A stretch of DNA of 64,000 nucleotides from Astragalus membranaceus (taxonomy: Eukaryota; Streptophyta; Magnoliopsida; Fabales; Fabaceae). The DNA lies in contig CM076848.1 in NCBI GenBank assembly GCA_039519185.1, forward strand, positions 185,812,628 through 185,876,627, in the 5' to 3' direction. The translations under genes were made by a program, and so were the position numbers. Below, piece by piece: positions 22,848 to 34,033 of the stretch (the stretch's first letter is position 1; each line of letters starts with the position of its first letter). The notes beneath the pieces were generated by a model. The model was given only the letters and a program-made list of their open reading frames with translations. It searched no databases and was not told where the DNA came from.

Positions 22848-24028
22848 ACTTATATAAATTATTTATAAGGTGGAAAACAAACAAATAGGTCACAAAGAAT
22901 AAACTGAATAATAATAAATAATAATTGAAAATTCATTGAAAGAGAAAAACATTATATTGACTCTAGAAAAAAACATAATAGCTCAGTGAAAAAATAATTG
23001 GCATAAAAATTTCAAATATGAGTTCAATATAAGAAAAAAGAAAATTTACGTAAGAAGACTAGGAAGGTAAAATAAGTTATTGGAGTATCTGGTTGTTTCG
23101 GAACGACTGTATTTTTAGGAATGAGGAAGCTAGAAATTTATTTGTCGTTATACACATCAAATGTCTTTCATGGAGCTGGTTTACATATAGGGTGGGTAGT
23201 GAAACTAGCTTTTCTTTTGCTAATTGGTGGGACAATCCAATTTTGTGACTAAACAATATACAGTATGAACCTTTTTGTTGTTTGGGTTTTGAGCACCCCT
23301 AGTCCTCCATTTATGAATCATTGCTTATCTAAAAAAGAAAAATTTAGATAAAAATATTATTTAATTTCTTTTTATATTATCTTTAAATTTAAGTTTTTAT
23401 GTTAATGTCACTTTAAATTTTTATATTATCTTTAAATTTTATTTGATTGCTTTGGGATTTTATGATAAACTTTTTAAATTTATTTAACACTTTTATTATA
23501 TTTTTATTTTATTTTTACTGGTATTTTATATGTAAAACTTATTTTTCACTATATTTTCCAAAAAGGTTATGCCTCGGTATTCTAATTTTATTCTCTCGTT
23601 AGAAAGATAAACTTTCAACTCTTACTTTTATTTTTAAATTTGAAAATAAATATTAATTGTTAAATCATTCTTCATTGATCAAAACAATCATTCTTCTTAG
23701 ATTGTAAAATTTATTTTACATATATATATATATTCCAATTCTAATTAGGGGTGTGCAAACACACCGGTATATTCGAGCAGTTCCAAATACCATATTGGAC
23801 CGTTAATAAAAGCCCATACCTTTTGTAAAAAAAAAAAACCCAGTTCTTTAAGTAAAAAAATTTGAACAACAATGTCTCTCTTTTTAAAACCGGTAAAAAA
23901 AAGTTTTTTTTATACCCCATCAACTCCCTTCTACCCCCACACATTATCGTAATCCCAAAAATACCCCTGACATAATTAACAAAAATTGACTTTTGGAAGA
24001 TTCTCTGGTGGGGGACCACTTTATTTGG
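22317..24028. other. AT-rich non-coding interval
   Basis: Contains a (CT)n tract at about 22805-22842 and long A/T runs. An open frame at 22378-22857 is rich in F, I, L and S as expected from AT-rich DNA and has no recognisable domain. At 23747 a TAGGGGTGTGCAAAC start resembles hAT ends, without a matching partner. Confidence 0.5.
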
Positions 24029-24321
24029 TAATCGGATTTACCTAAATGCAAGGTAAATCCGATTAGCTTTAAATATGTAATAAATACACACGCATAAGTC
24101 AAATCGGATGTATCAAACTGACAGATAAATCCGATTTGACCATTTATTTCAGTATAGAAATTTTGTCCTGACGGATATAGCTAAATCCGATGCGCAATCG
24201 GATTTACGTACCCCAAACGTAAATCCGATTATGTCTTTTAATGAATCAGATTTACCTGGATGGGGGTATATCCGATTTTGAAAAATGCAAAGCGGATTTA
24301 CGTTTGGGGTACGTAAATCCG
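24029..24321. repeat. Cluster of four hairpins built on the word CGGATTTAC
   Basis: Inverted repeats: 24029-24065 (15-bp perfect stem TAATCGGATTTACCT, 7-nt loop), 24098-24140 (17-bp stem, one mismatch), 24196-24230 (13-bp perfect stem, loop TACCCCAAA) and 24293-24321 (10-bp perfect stem, loop TTTGGGGTA). The last two are inverted copies of each other. They stand immediately upstream of the FAR1/OTU gene remnant. Confidence 0.88.
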
Positions 24322-24363
24322 ATTTGTTTTTTTTTTAATTAATTTCTGTATAACTGTTGTTCT

Positions 24364-25888
24364 ATTTTGAAACAGATATTGGCCCGCATACAGAGTCGCA
24401 GGTTGTTCCTTTCGTGGTAAACACTACAGAGGCATTCTGGACGGAAATGGTATATTTTTCATACTAATTTTTTGAATCAAAGTTTGGTAGATATTTAATT
24501 AATTAAGTACGTAACATTTTTCTATTTTTCTATTTTGTAGATATTTTCTACACACAAGGATGTAGAAGAGTGGGCTAAAGCGGTTGGGAGACGTATTGGA
24601 GTTGTGGTTATCATTGTAAGATCTGACAAAGCTGGAGTTGTGGGTTCTAGAGATAAGATTATTTTTGGTTGCGAGAAGCAAGGGAAGTGGTCTAATGATT
24701 CTAGAGTTTTCGAGTCTAAGAGAAGAAGCTGTCCGTTTACATTGAGAGCTACTTGTACAATACGTCAAGGGGGTTGGCGTGTGAATGTTAGGTGTGGTCT
24801 TCACACACATGAGTTCCTTACTACCCCGATCGGGTTGACAGCTTTTGGTCGTTTAACTAAGCCGCAGAGAGCTATTGTTAATGAGCACACTGATCTGAAT
24901 GTTGCCCCGAAAGATTGTCTTACTGCTTTGAAGAATCATTATCCGGACAACTTCACTTCTCTTCCTCAAATATATAGGCAACATTACACCTATAGGTCTT
25001 CTAAGAGGGGTCCTAGAACGGTCATTCAGGAGTTTTTGAGTTGATTGAGTCGCAAAATTATTTATGTTGGAGCAGAAAAGTTGAGGGTTCCGGTGTGGTC
25101 AGTGACATCATGTGGGCGCGATATAATCTTATGACTCCTGTGGAGAGATTTGTCCTCAAGAAACAACTTAATGAGCTTACATTCCCTACCACTTCTTCAA
25201 TGGTTGCACCACCATTTAAAGTTAAAATAAAAGGTGCACCAAAGAAGAAAAACATAAATTATATGATGTCAAGTGTGATCCTTCTGGGTGGGACCATGTG
25301 GATGAGAAGATGAAACTGACTCAAGAATCTGGGACTTCTTGTAAAAATTCATCACAGCGGTCTTCTTGTACAAAATCATCACAGCGGTCTTCAAAGCTAT
25401 CTCAGAGTGTTTCTAAAAAATTAACACAGCAGGGTGAGACTAAATTCAATTTACCGTCGGTTCCTCATCACGTGCACTCTTATGTAGAAAAAATTATTGA
25501 TGTTGAAAGGGATGGTAATTGTGGGTTCCGAGCAGTAGCGGTTGGTCTCGATCTTGGTGAGGATAGTTGGCCTATAATTAGGCAAGATTTAATCAAAGAA
25601 ACAAAGGAGAGGGAGCAACTATATACTTACATGTTTGGAAAGGACAGACTTGCAATGCTTAGAAAAGCGTTATCCATTGAATACCCCGATTTTCAAAAGG
25701 AGGATAAGTGGTTGAGTTTGCCTGAGATGGGGTACTTTATAGCTACTAAGTATAATGTGGCCCTAGTTCAATTGTCTTTGGATATGAATTTTACTTATCT
25801 TCCTTTGAGATCGAGACCAAGAATTCTACTTATTATTTATTATTTACATACTAATTGTACTCACTCGAATATTATACAATCGTACTAA
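24364..25888 (+). pseudogene. FAR1-domain plus OTU-domain protein, Mutator-related, broken
   Basis: A first exon ends at 24449 (TTEAFWTEM) with a GT donor; the second starts at 24541 after TTTTGTAG and continues in frame (IFSTHKDVEEWAKAVGRRIG). It has a FAR1/WRKY-GCM1-like zinc domain (FGCEKQGKW, CPFTLRATC, CGLHTHEF), as in plant Mutator-like transposases. At 25044 the frame stops. The transposase core that should follow is missing; the text resumes with a C-terminal part (SDIMWARYNLM to KVKIKGAPKKK). After one frameshift near 25250 comes a serine-rich linker and an OTU cysteine-protease domain with the catalytic motif DGNCGFRAV. The end of the OTU domain with its histidine is missing. The upstream boundary is a guess. 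Plant MULE-related proteins joining these domains are known to me by type, but this copy is a remnant. Confidence 0.75.
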
Positions 25889-27607
25889 TAAATAACACAT
25901 AACTCTTTTTATATTTTTTTTCATTTCTCTTCTTTTTTTTTCTTTTTTCTTTTCTCTTCTTTTTTTGAGAATAAAAAAAAGATCAACATTCTTTTGAACA
26001 AAAGGATTGTTTTCTTATATATACACACAAATAATGTCCTAAAAATCCTTTGAGTTCACACCACAAATAATGCCCTGAAATTCTTTTATGTCACACTAAA
26101 CTTTTCTCCCCAACTTAGTATAGACCATCACCTAAAAGGTTGCTCTCTTATCCTAAAACGTAAGGTAAGGAGATTTCTTTTTCAATTCATAGGTTTGATG
26201 GTTCTGTTTCAAGAAAGAAAAATTTCTTCTAAGGCTCAAAGTTGGGTAAGCAAAGGATATTATCATCATTTGGTTGACTTTTTGGCTTAGTGGGTTTATA
26301 GAAACAAACTGCTCTGATCCTTTCCATGTATCCTTGACCTGTGCAATAATATGAGACTCAAACAAAATCAATTTCTATGAAACAATGAAGATTTATAATC
26401 TGTGTATGTGTTTCACTCATTCACACAAAATGTGTATGTCCTAATTTCAAACAAATTCATGTCATTCCTGGTTAACATGCACTTTTGATATTTCAAAGTA
26501 TCAGATTTGACTGTGAATGAGTTCAATCACAAGATCTTACTTTGAATTTAAGGTTTTCACAAGCATTTTTCTTTTGATTTTTCAAATGAACTTGATTTCT
26601 CAAAATCAAAACATTTTTAGAAATTTCTTTTGAACACACATGGTTTTCCACAAAAGCAGTCGGAAGAATTTCAAGATATCACACATAGAATAAAACACCA
26701 AATTAAAATCCAACAACTATTTTACAAACATACCAAAACAAAGTCAGTTCAAGACATACTAAGCAAGTGATGTTCAAACATGACCATAAACACTAAAATA
26801 AACATGCACTGGAATGAAATTACATAAACTAAAATAACTATGAAAGCATGTAAAGCAAAATGAAGCTGGAGGTTCTTGATCCATGTTAAGAAACTGCTCC
26901 CCAAAATCATCTCTAGCTTGCTCTTCACCTTGTTCCGGGTGATCCTGATGCAAGACAGTAGCTGCCTTCCCTCCTTGGATAATGGGCTCGTCCTCGAGCC
27001 ATGCAACTATTGCTGAAATTCTCAAGCATTGTAAGCCTTTCAAACAAATTCATGTTCATTCAATGTACACATTTGACATGTATTTATTTGTTTCCACATC
27101 CATTTTATGCATTTCAGTCATTATAGGAAGCATCAGATATGAACATACAAAGAAATTACAAAATACAAGTTATGCATCAGGTCTCGCTGGACCAGGATTT
27201 TTATTGCTGGACCCATATCAAGTGCAGTTTCTGATCTGATATTTTACTGGTATTTGCTGGACAAGCTTTTTCGTTGCTGGACAAACTTATTGCAGATTTT
27301 CAGTTTTTAACCAAATTATCTCAGCAGAACTTGTAATTTTTTATTCTAAAAATTTTGTTTGACTCAAGACTAACCCAGTAATTAAATCATACCTCAAAAT
27401 TGATTGAAACATGTTTTTATACCTAATAATTTTTTCAATCAAGCACAATTGCATAAATGCATTTGGTATGCACTTGTTGCTTTGAATTTTGCTTATTGCA
27501 TACACAAAGTCATTTATGCAAATTTGGCAGCATCCTTAGGTACCAAAACACACTTCAATTTAGGCACACATTCAGTTTTTCACAACACACATCAGAATCA
27601 ACAATGA
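25889..27607 (-). other. Non-coding; probable 3' untranslated part of gag-only element E
   Basis: No convincing coding region. It lies 3' (minus strand) of the Gag remnant at 32820-33657 once the Tekay-type insertion is removed. At about 26093 the minus strand reads AAGTTTAGTG before TGACATAAAAG, similar in layout to the polypurine tract/LTR joins at 8351 and 40896, so the 3' LTR of E may begin there; its far end is not found. A 35-bp imperfect tandem (CACAAATAATGYCCTRAAA) is at about 26028-26095, and GCTGGAC is repeated four times at about 27185-27285. Confidence 0.35.
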
Positions 27608-27611
27608 TATG

Positions 27612-29643
27612 TGTAACACCTCATTTCTACCCGGTAAAATAATACGAAAATCAGGGTTTATAAAAAATTCCAACATACAATGGAGTGCCACACTTGCTTC
27701 GTAAAAACAACAAACAGGTTAATTCGCCTGTGAAAATGGATACATAACACTTACTTTTGGATGAACCGATAAACAACTTTTTAGTCTTAAAAAATAAATC
27801 ATCTTCATTACTACGCAGCGGATTCGCAACAAAATCAATTCAAATAAACGTGGCGTCTTTAACCAACTTAAGACAGCTCAAAAATGGCAAAGTAACAAAT
27901 TAAAGTTCCAACAACAAAATAACATTGCAAACAATAATGAAAACATGTGTTCATTCCCCCCGAGTGTTACGTATCAGAGCGACGACACCGACTCGATCAA
28001 ACGAAGGTAAGCGGCCTTCATTCGTGATTACGTGCACGTTACCGACATAGGGGCAACATTCAAACAGAAGGGGTGAGATATCAAACCATATAATAGGACA
28101 TATGAAAAACAATATATTAGAATCGGAGGATCTAAATTAACCACTTCTCAACCAACAATCAACTTCGATCAATCACAAGTTATCAACATAGTCACTTAGG
28201 GGTGCAATATGAATGCGACTCAATACTATGCACATGCATGTGGTACCATCGGAGCAGAACTCCCAACGTAAAAATCTGCCAATAAAAAGAGGCATCAACA
28301 AGGCATAAGCCTTCAACGTAAATTCAACATAATTTGCTAGTCCAGGCCAACGTGGGGTGCTATGCATGCGACGCGATGATAAATACTTAGGCAGTCAATA
28401 ACAATGGTTACATAGCAGCACAACAACAATGGGATCTCAACGTTGGCCATAGGCCTACAACATAACACCTGCCAATAAATAGAGGCAAATCCAACTAGGT
28501 GCAACATTATCAACAGTTCAACCAACGGTTAACAACTTATCAACAACAATTCAACAACTTAGCAACTTATCAACAATTTAGCAACTTATCAACAATTTAG
28601 CAACCGTGGGCCTAAATATATATTCAACATCAACAATTCATTTCAAGCAACAACCATAGGATTCACCCTTGGGCAGCCACACTTGGCGCCCACTGCGCCC
28701 AGCACAACACAGGGCAGCCACACTTGGCACCCTTGGCGCCCACAGCGCCCAGCAGCAACACAGGGAAGCCACAACATTGGCTCCCTTGGCGCCCAAGGCG
28801 CCCAGCAACAGAACAGGGCAGCCAACATGGCGCCCAGTGCGCCAGAACATCAGCAACAGGGCAGCCAGACTTGGCGCCCATGGCGCCCAGTGCGCCAGAA
28901 ACAGCAACGGGCAGCCAGACATTGGCGCCCTTGGCGCCCAGTGCGCCAGAACAACACAGGGCAGCCACATACGGCGCCCTTGGCGCCCAGCAACCAGCGC
29001 CCAGCAACAACCACAATCGGTGCCCATGGCGCCCAGGACCAGTGAACAACAAAGTGGCGCCCAGGACGGCGCCCAGCAACCTACGAACAACAAGATGGCG
29101 CCCAGGACAGATTTTTGGTTCCCAATCATCAACAGACATGTTCACACATCATCAATAGGTAACAAACATCATCAATAAGATTCAATATCAACATTTAGGG
29201 TTCAATATCTACAACTAGGGTTTTCAAGAATTAATAACACCTAGGGTTCCTTAACCTTCCTACATAAAGCCCTTCATATACCCGATTATAGAGTTAGAAC
29301 CCCACCCTTACCTTGGATTGAAGTTGAAACTCTCCTTGGTCCTTGCCCTAGCTCTCTCTTCGCCGCCCCCTCCTTGCTCTTCTCTCCAAATTCTTATTTT
29401 TTTCTTCTAAAATGAGCAAACCCTAAAATAACACCTATTTATAATTTATTTAGTCTTATGGGCTTTCTCATACACTTATGCGACTTTAGCTTCATGGGCC
29501 TTCTTTACACCCCCTTATTTTACTACTCCTAACACCAACAATAGGCCCACATACGAAAATATATTTTTACTCTAATATTTTCTTACAACTTAATTTCCTA
29601 AATAATTCAATTAAATAATTAATTAAACATTCGGGGCGTTACA
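27612..29643 (-). repeat. 3' LTR of the Tekay-type element
   Basis: 2,032 bp; reads TGTAACACC at the left and CGGGGCGTTACA at the right. The adjoining minus-strand AAGTGGGGGAGAGT (29644-29657) is the polypurine tract. It contains the GGCGCC cluster. Confidence 0.92.
28684..29104. repeat. GGCGCC word cluster inside the LTR
   Basis: About 15 GGCGCC sites, mostly in TTGGCGCCC or ATGGCGCCCA context, often with AGTGCGCCAG between, separated by CAGCAACAG-type spacers. Open frames of up to about 170 codons on both strands here are artefacts of the repeat. Confidence 0.95.
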
Positions 29644-29657
29644 ACTCTCCCCCACTT

Positions 29658-32345
29658 AGAATATTTTCGTCCTCGAAAATTTACCTGACCGAACAACTCG
29701 GGATAAGATTCCCGCTTCTTGCCTTCCAGCTCCCACGTCATGCTTTCTCCGGCAGCTCCCAACCAGACTACTTTCACCAAAGCGATCTCCTTGCCTCTTA
29801 GAGTCTTCACCTCATGATCCTCGATTCGCACAGGCATCATCTCCACAGTGAGATTATCCCGTACTTGCACATCATCCATATGAATTACATGAGATGGATT
29901 TGAAATGTACTTTCGAAGTTGCGACACATGAAACACATCATGCAAATTCGAAAGATTAGGCGGTAAGGCCACCCTATAAGCAACATCTCCAACTCTTTCT
30001 GAAATCTGATACGGACCAATAAAACGAGGCGTGAGCTTCCTAGACTTCAAAGCGCGTCCAACACCGGTCACCGGAGTGACTCTCAAAAACACATGCTCAC
30101 CTGCTTGAAATTCTAAATCCTTTCTTCGCTTATCATGATAACTCTTCTGTCTACTTTACGAAGCTTTCATCTTCTCCCGAATCAACCTCACTTTCTCAGT
30201 AGTCTCTCGAACAATTTCAGGTCCAAGTACTACACTTTCTCCAGATTCATACCAACATAAAGGAGTCCTACATCTCCGACCATACAACGCTTCAAAAGGT
30301 GCCATCCAAATACTAGAATGGTAACTGTTATTATATCAACGAAAGGTAGGCATCCCACGAACCTCCTTGCTCCAGAACACAAGCTCTCAACAAATCCTCC
30401 AACGACTGAATAGTCCTCTCTGACTGACCATCCGTCTGAGGGTGATACGCCGAACTCAATCTCAACTTAGAACCCAACTCTTTTTGCAAACTCTTCCAAA
30501 AATCAGACGTAAACCTCGGATCCCTATCCGAAATGACACATAGAGGAACACCATGCAGCTTTACGATCTTTCGGATATAAATCTCTGCCAACTTTGGTAC
30601 TGGATATGTGATGTTAATAGGAACAAAATGAGCCGACTTCGTCAGCCTATCAACAATCACCCAAATCGCATCATGACCTCTTGCGGTATTAGGCAATCCC
30701 GTCACAAAGTCCATTGAAATACTATCCCATTTCCATTCTGGAACCTCTAACGGTTGCATCAACCCTGCAGGCTTCTAATGTTCAACTTTCGACTTCTGAC
30801 AAGTTAAACATGCATACACAAACTGCGCTACATCACACTTCATCCCTTGCCACCAAAACAAATTCTTCAAGTCCTGATACATCTTAGTAGCCCCCGGATG
30901 AATACTCAACTTACTCCTATGACTTTCTTCAAGAATCGCTTTCTTCATCTCTGCGTCATCAGGAATACAAATTCTATTACGGAACCTCAACACACCTTGC
31001 GCATCCAGCTTGAAATCATTATTCTCAGACTGATCGATTCCGACCATCGAATCCACCAGTTTAACATCCAACTTCTGAGCTTCTCTGATACTGTCCAAAA
31101 AGTCATTATTAATCTTTAACATTCCCAACCTGACACTATGCGGTGTCAGTTCACAGACCAAACTCATATCTCTGAACTGCTCAATTGATTCCAACTCCTT
31201 AACCATCATTGCTGACATGTGTAAGGTCTTTCGACTTAACGCATCAGCCACGACATTAGCTTTTCCTGGATGATAATTCAATCGAAATCATAATCCTTTA
31301 ATAACTCCAACCACCGTCGTTGCCTCATTTTCAATTCCTTCTGATCAAATAAATACTTCAAACTCTTATGGTCACTAAATACTTCAAATCTAGAACCATA
31401 AAGATAATGCCTCCAAATCTTTAGCACAAAAACAACTGCAGCTAGCTCTAAGTCATGCGTAGGATAATTCTTTTCATGAGTCCGCAACTGCCTTGACGCA
31501 TAAGCAACTACCTTTCCATTCTGCATGAGCACACCTCCTAAACCCATCTTGGAAGCATCACAATACACCACAAAAGACTCTCCCGGATTGGGCAACGTCA
31601 AGATAGGAGACGCGTCAACCTCTTCTTCAATTCGGCGAAGCTCTCTTCACAACGAGCGTCCCACACAAAGGCTTTACCTTTGCAAGTCAGCTGAGTTAGC
31701 GGAAGTGCTAACTTAGAAAATCCCTCGATGAACCTTCTATAATAACCAGCTAACCCCAAAAAGCTTCTAATCTCGGTAGCCGACTTCAAGGCTTCCCACT
31801 GCAACACAGCATCTACTTTAGACGGATCCACCGCGATGCCGCTACCCGAAATGACGTGACCAAGGAAACTCACTTCCTTCAACCAGAATTCACATTTAGA
31901 CAGTTTTGCATACAACTTCTTCTCTTTCAAGACCTCCAACACTAATCTCAAATGCTCTGCATGCTCTTCTTCTGACTTAGAGTAGACCAGAATATCATCA
32001 ATGAATACCACCACAAACCGATCCAAGTAAGTATGGAAGATATCGTTCATGTATTCCATAAATACTCCCGGCGCGTTGGTAACACCAAAAGGCATCACCG
32101 AATATTCATAATGCCCGTAACGAGTTCTAAAAGCCGTCTTCTGAATATCCTCATCTTTCACTTTAATCTGATGGTAACCTGATCGCAAATCAATCTTACT
32201 AAACACTCGAGCACCCACCAGCTGATCCATCAAATCATCTATCCTTGGGAGTGGATACTTGTTCTTAACCGTTACCTTATTCAACTGTCTATAATCAACA
32301 CAGAGCCTCATACTTCCATCTTTCTTCTTTACTAGTAACACAGGA
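29658..32345 (-). pseudogene. Tekay-type Pol remnant (RT, RNase H, integrase, chromodomain-like tail)
   Basis: On the minus strand: reverse transcriptase from LLVKKKDGSMRLCVDYRQLN with FIDDILVYS at the active site; RNase H (YCDASKMGLGG, FSDHKSLKYL); integrase zinc region (HPGATKMYQ, CLTCQKSK); integrase core (SMDFVTGLP, SDRDPRFTS, SAYHPQTDGQSE); and the tail LTPRFIGPYQI to SMTWELEGKK. Breaks: frameshifts near 31600 and 31280, TAG at 30775-30777 (CAG expected), a frameshift near 30335 and TAA at 30156-30158 (CAA expected). An intact relative would reverse-transcribe and integrate the element; this one cannot. Confidence 0.92.
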
Positions 32346-32658
32346 GCTCCTTGGTCCTTGCCCTAGCTCTCTCTTCGCCGCCCCCGCCTTGCTCTTCTCT
32401 CCAAATTCTTATTTTTTTCTTCTAAAATGAGCAACCCCTAAAATAACACCTATTTATAATTTATTTAGTCTTATGGGCTTTCTCATACACTTATGCGACT
32501 TTAGCTTCATGGGCCTTCTTTACACCCCCTTATTTTACTACTCCTAACACCAACAATAGGCCCACATACGAAAATATATTTTTACTCTAATATTTTCTTA
32601 CAACTTAATTTCCTAAATAATTCAATTAAATAATTAATTAAACATTCGGGGCGTTACA
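32346..32658 (-). repeat. Truncated 5' LTR of the Tekay-type element
   Basis: Matches 29331-29643. At the inner end the LTR text (minus strand, ending ACCAAGGAG) passes into reverse transcriptase text (GGAGCTCCTGTG) over a shared GGAG. Confidence 0.92.
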
Positions 32659-32758
32659 ATATGCAGTTTTCAATTTCTATTCTAACATGAATCAAAACAC
32701 ACTCCTACTAGAAAAACTTAAAAACACAAACTTAAATTGCAAGATAAAAGTTCAGAAA

Positions 32759-32776
32759 ATTGGGTTGCCTCCCAAT
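32759..32776 (-). other. Conserved stem-loop after the gag stop of element E
   Basis: Plus-strand text ATTGGG-TTGCCT-CCCAAT: a 6-bp perfect stem and 6-nt loop, 43 nt beyond the Gag stop. The equivalent in the TR-GAG element (42087-42104) has the same loop and two changed but still paired positions. Confidence 0.7.
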
Positions 32777-32819
32777 AAGCGCTTCTTTCACGTCACTAGC
32801 TTGACGCCTGTACCAATTG

Positions 32820-33657
32820 TCAAGGTGGCCAAAATGACACAGATAACACATCATCCAACTTCTTCAATTTGTTAGGGAGGAACTCCATGAATTTGAGATA
32901 TAGATGATGTGGCTTCCATGTTTCCTCTAGTTGAACTTTGGTGAACAAGGCACAAATGAAATCTACAACTCTATCAATCTCGTCCTTGTCCTCCTTCTCC
33001 CTCTTTTGTTTGTTTTCCTCTTCTTTTTCCACTAATTCTTCTTTTTCTTTCTCATCCCCCTCAACAACAGTTTTGGCTATCAGAGGCAGTGTTTGGTGGA
33101 ACATTTCATTACCTTTGATAAGACTTTCATTGCTTCCCTGCGAAAAAACTGAAATAGTTGTTTTAGCATCCATAAGTTTAGATTGAGGGAAATACCTGGT
33201 CATAAATTTTTCTTCCAATTGGTTCCAATTAGATGTCACTGCTTGCGGTTGATCAAGGAACCAATCATTTTCCTTCCCAATCAGAGAGAAAGGGAATGGC
33301 CTCAAACACAGATTCTTCTTCATTTTCCGTGGCTCCTACTGTACCACACAACTCATAGAATTTGATCAAATGACCATAAGGATCTTCATGATCAAGACCT
33401 CCAAAAGGATTAGCATAAAGAAGCTGTAAAAGCCCACTTTTCATTTCAGTGGCTTTGGCTCCTTCTGGTGCTCTAGCTACTCTAGCAAGATGCCTTGGAC
33501 TTTGACGTGCAAAGTTTCCTGCCATTGTTGATGTGTTGGTTGAAGTACTAGTTGAGGTAGATGCTTCCTCTTGTTGCTTCCTTAGATTTTCTTGTTGCTT
33601 CTTTCTTCTTCTACTATTGAACTTCCTAGCTGTCTTTTCTATCTCAGGATCAAATAG
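32820..33657 (-). pseudogene. Gag remnant of gag-only element E (Athila/Tat group)
   Basis: Minus-strand Gag starts inside the Tat LTR border (TLFDPEIEKTARKFN), continues with an arginine/glutamine-rich part, NPFGGLDHEDPYGHLIKFYE, and the Gag core (FPFSLIGKENDWFLDQPQAV, YFPQSKLMDAKTTISVF). One frameshift lies near 33300. The middle and zinc-knuckle part after SQGSNESL is missing and a lysine/glutamate-rich stretch leads to a C-terminal domain (residues DRVVDFICALF, LEETWK, LKFMEFLP, KKLDDV) ending in PP-stop. That C-terminus matches the end of the TR-GAG protein at 42150. No pol follows. The N-terminus is cut by the insertion of the Tat-type element at 33658. Confidence 0.8.
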
Positions 33658-34033
33658 TGTTCTGGACTGGACCAGGAGGACCATTTAGCAATACCAGAAG
33701 GTGCATTTAGCAATTGGATATGGATTGGCCCAATCATTTCGGCCCATATCCACAACATACAAGCCCAATTAAGGCCATCACACTTGAATGGTTAAGATCG
33801 ATTCTACTGATCCGACGATCCACAAACAGGCACGATTTCCTATAAATACCGGCTCCCATTGCCTTCATAAGGTACACACTCTCTCATTCCTAGCTAAATC
33901 ACTCACTTATTCTCAATACTGACTTGAGCGTCGGAGTGACTTCGCAGGTACCCCCCGGGCTCACACTAACCTCCTGCCAGGTTGCAAGAGACCTACCAAC
34001 TGCAATCAACCCAATACTGCAAGGTACAGAACA
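33658..34033 (+). repeat. 5' LTR of Tat-type element C
   Basis: Begins TGTTCTGGACTGGACC and ends GGTACAGAACA. It aligns with the 55060-55430 LTR (TGTTTTGGATAGGGTC; shared CTGACTTGAGCGTCRGAGT and TATAAATA box-like text). The primer site TGGCGACCACAGTGGGA follows at 34035. Confidence 0.85.

Larger units (their letters stand above)
27612..32658 (-). mobile_element. Tekay-type Ty3/gypsy chromovirus, internally deleted
   Basis: The element is oriented on the minus strand. The 3' LTR is whole (27612-29643). The 5' LTR survives only as its first 313 bp (32346-32658) and is joined straight to the middle of reverse transcriptase. Target duplication ATATG is at 27607-27611 and 32659-32663. Gag, protease and the start of reverse transcriptase are gone. 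Lineage is inferred from Pol and from the C-terminal VWLGAAGESMTWELEGK-type chromodomain-like tail. Confidence 0.92.

Noticed and set aside
22378..22857. 160-codon open frame
   Set aside because: AT-rich, F/I/L/S-dominated and ending in a CT microsatellite; no domain and no gene structure.
23747..24028. hAT element starting TAGGGGTGTGCAAAC
   Set aside because: No matching inverted end within the following kilobases.
28638..29178. Long open frames on both strands (up to about 170 codons)
   Set aside because: They coincide exactly with the GGCGCC word cluster; residues are repeats of W-A-P or A-P-x types and nothing resembles a protein family.
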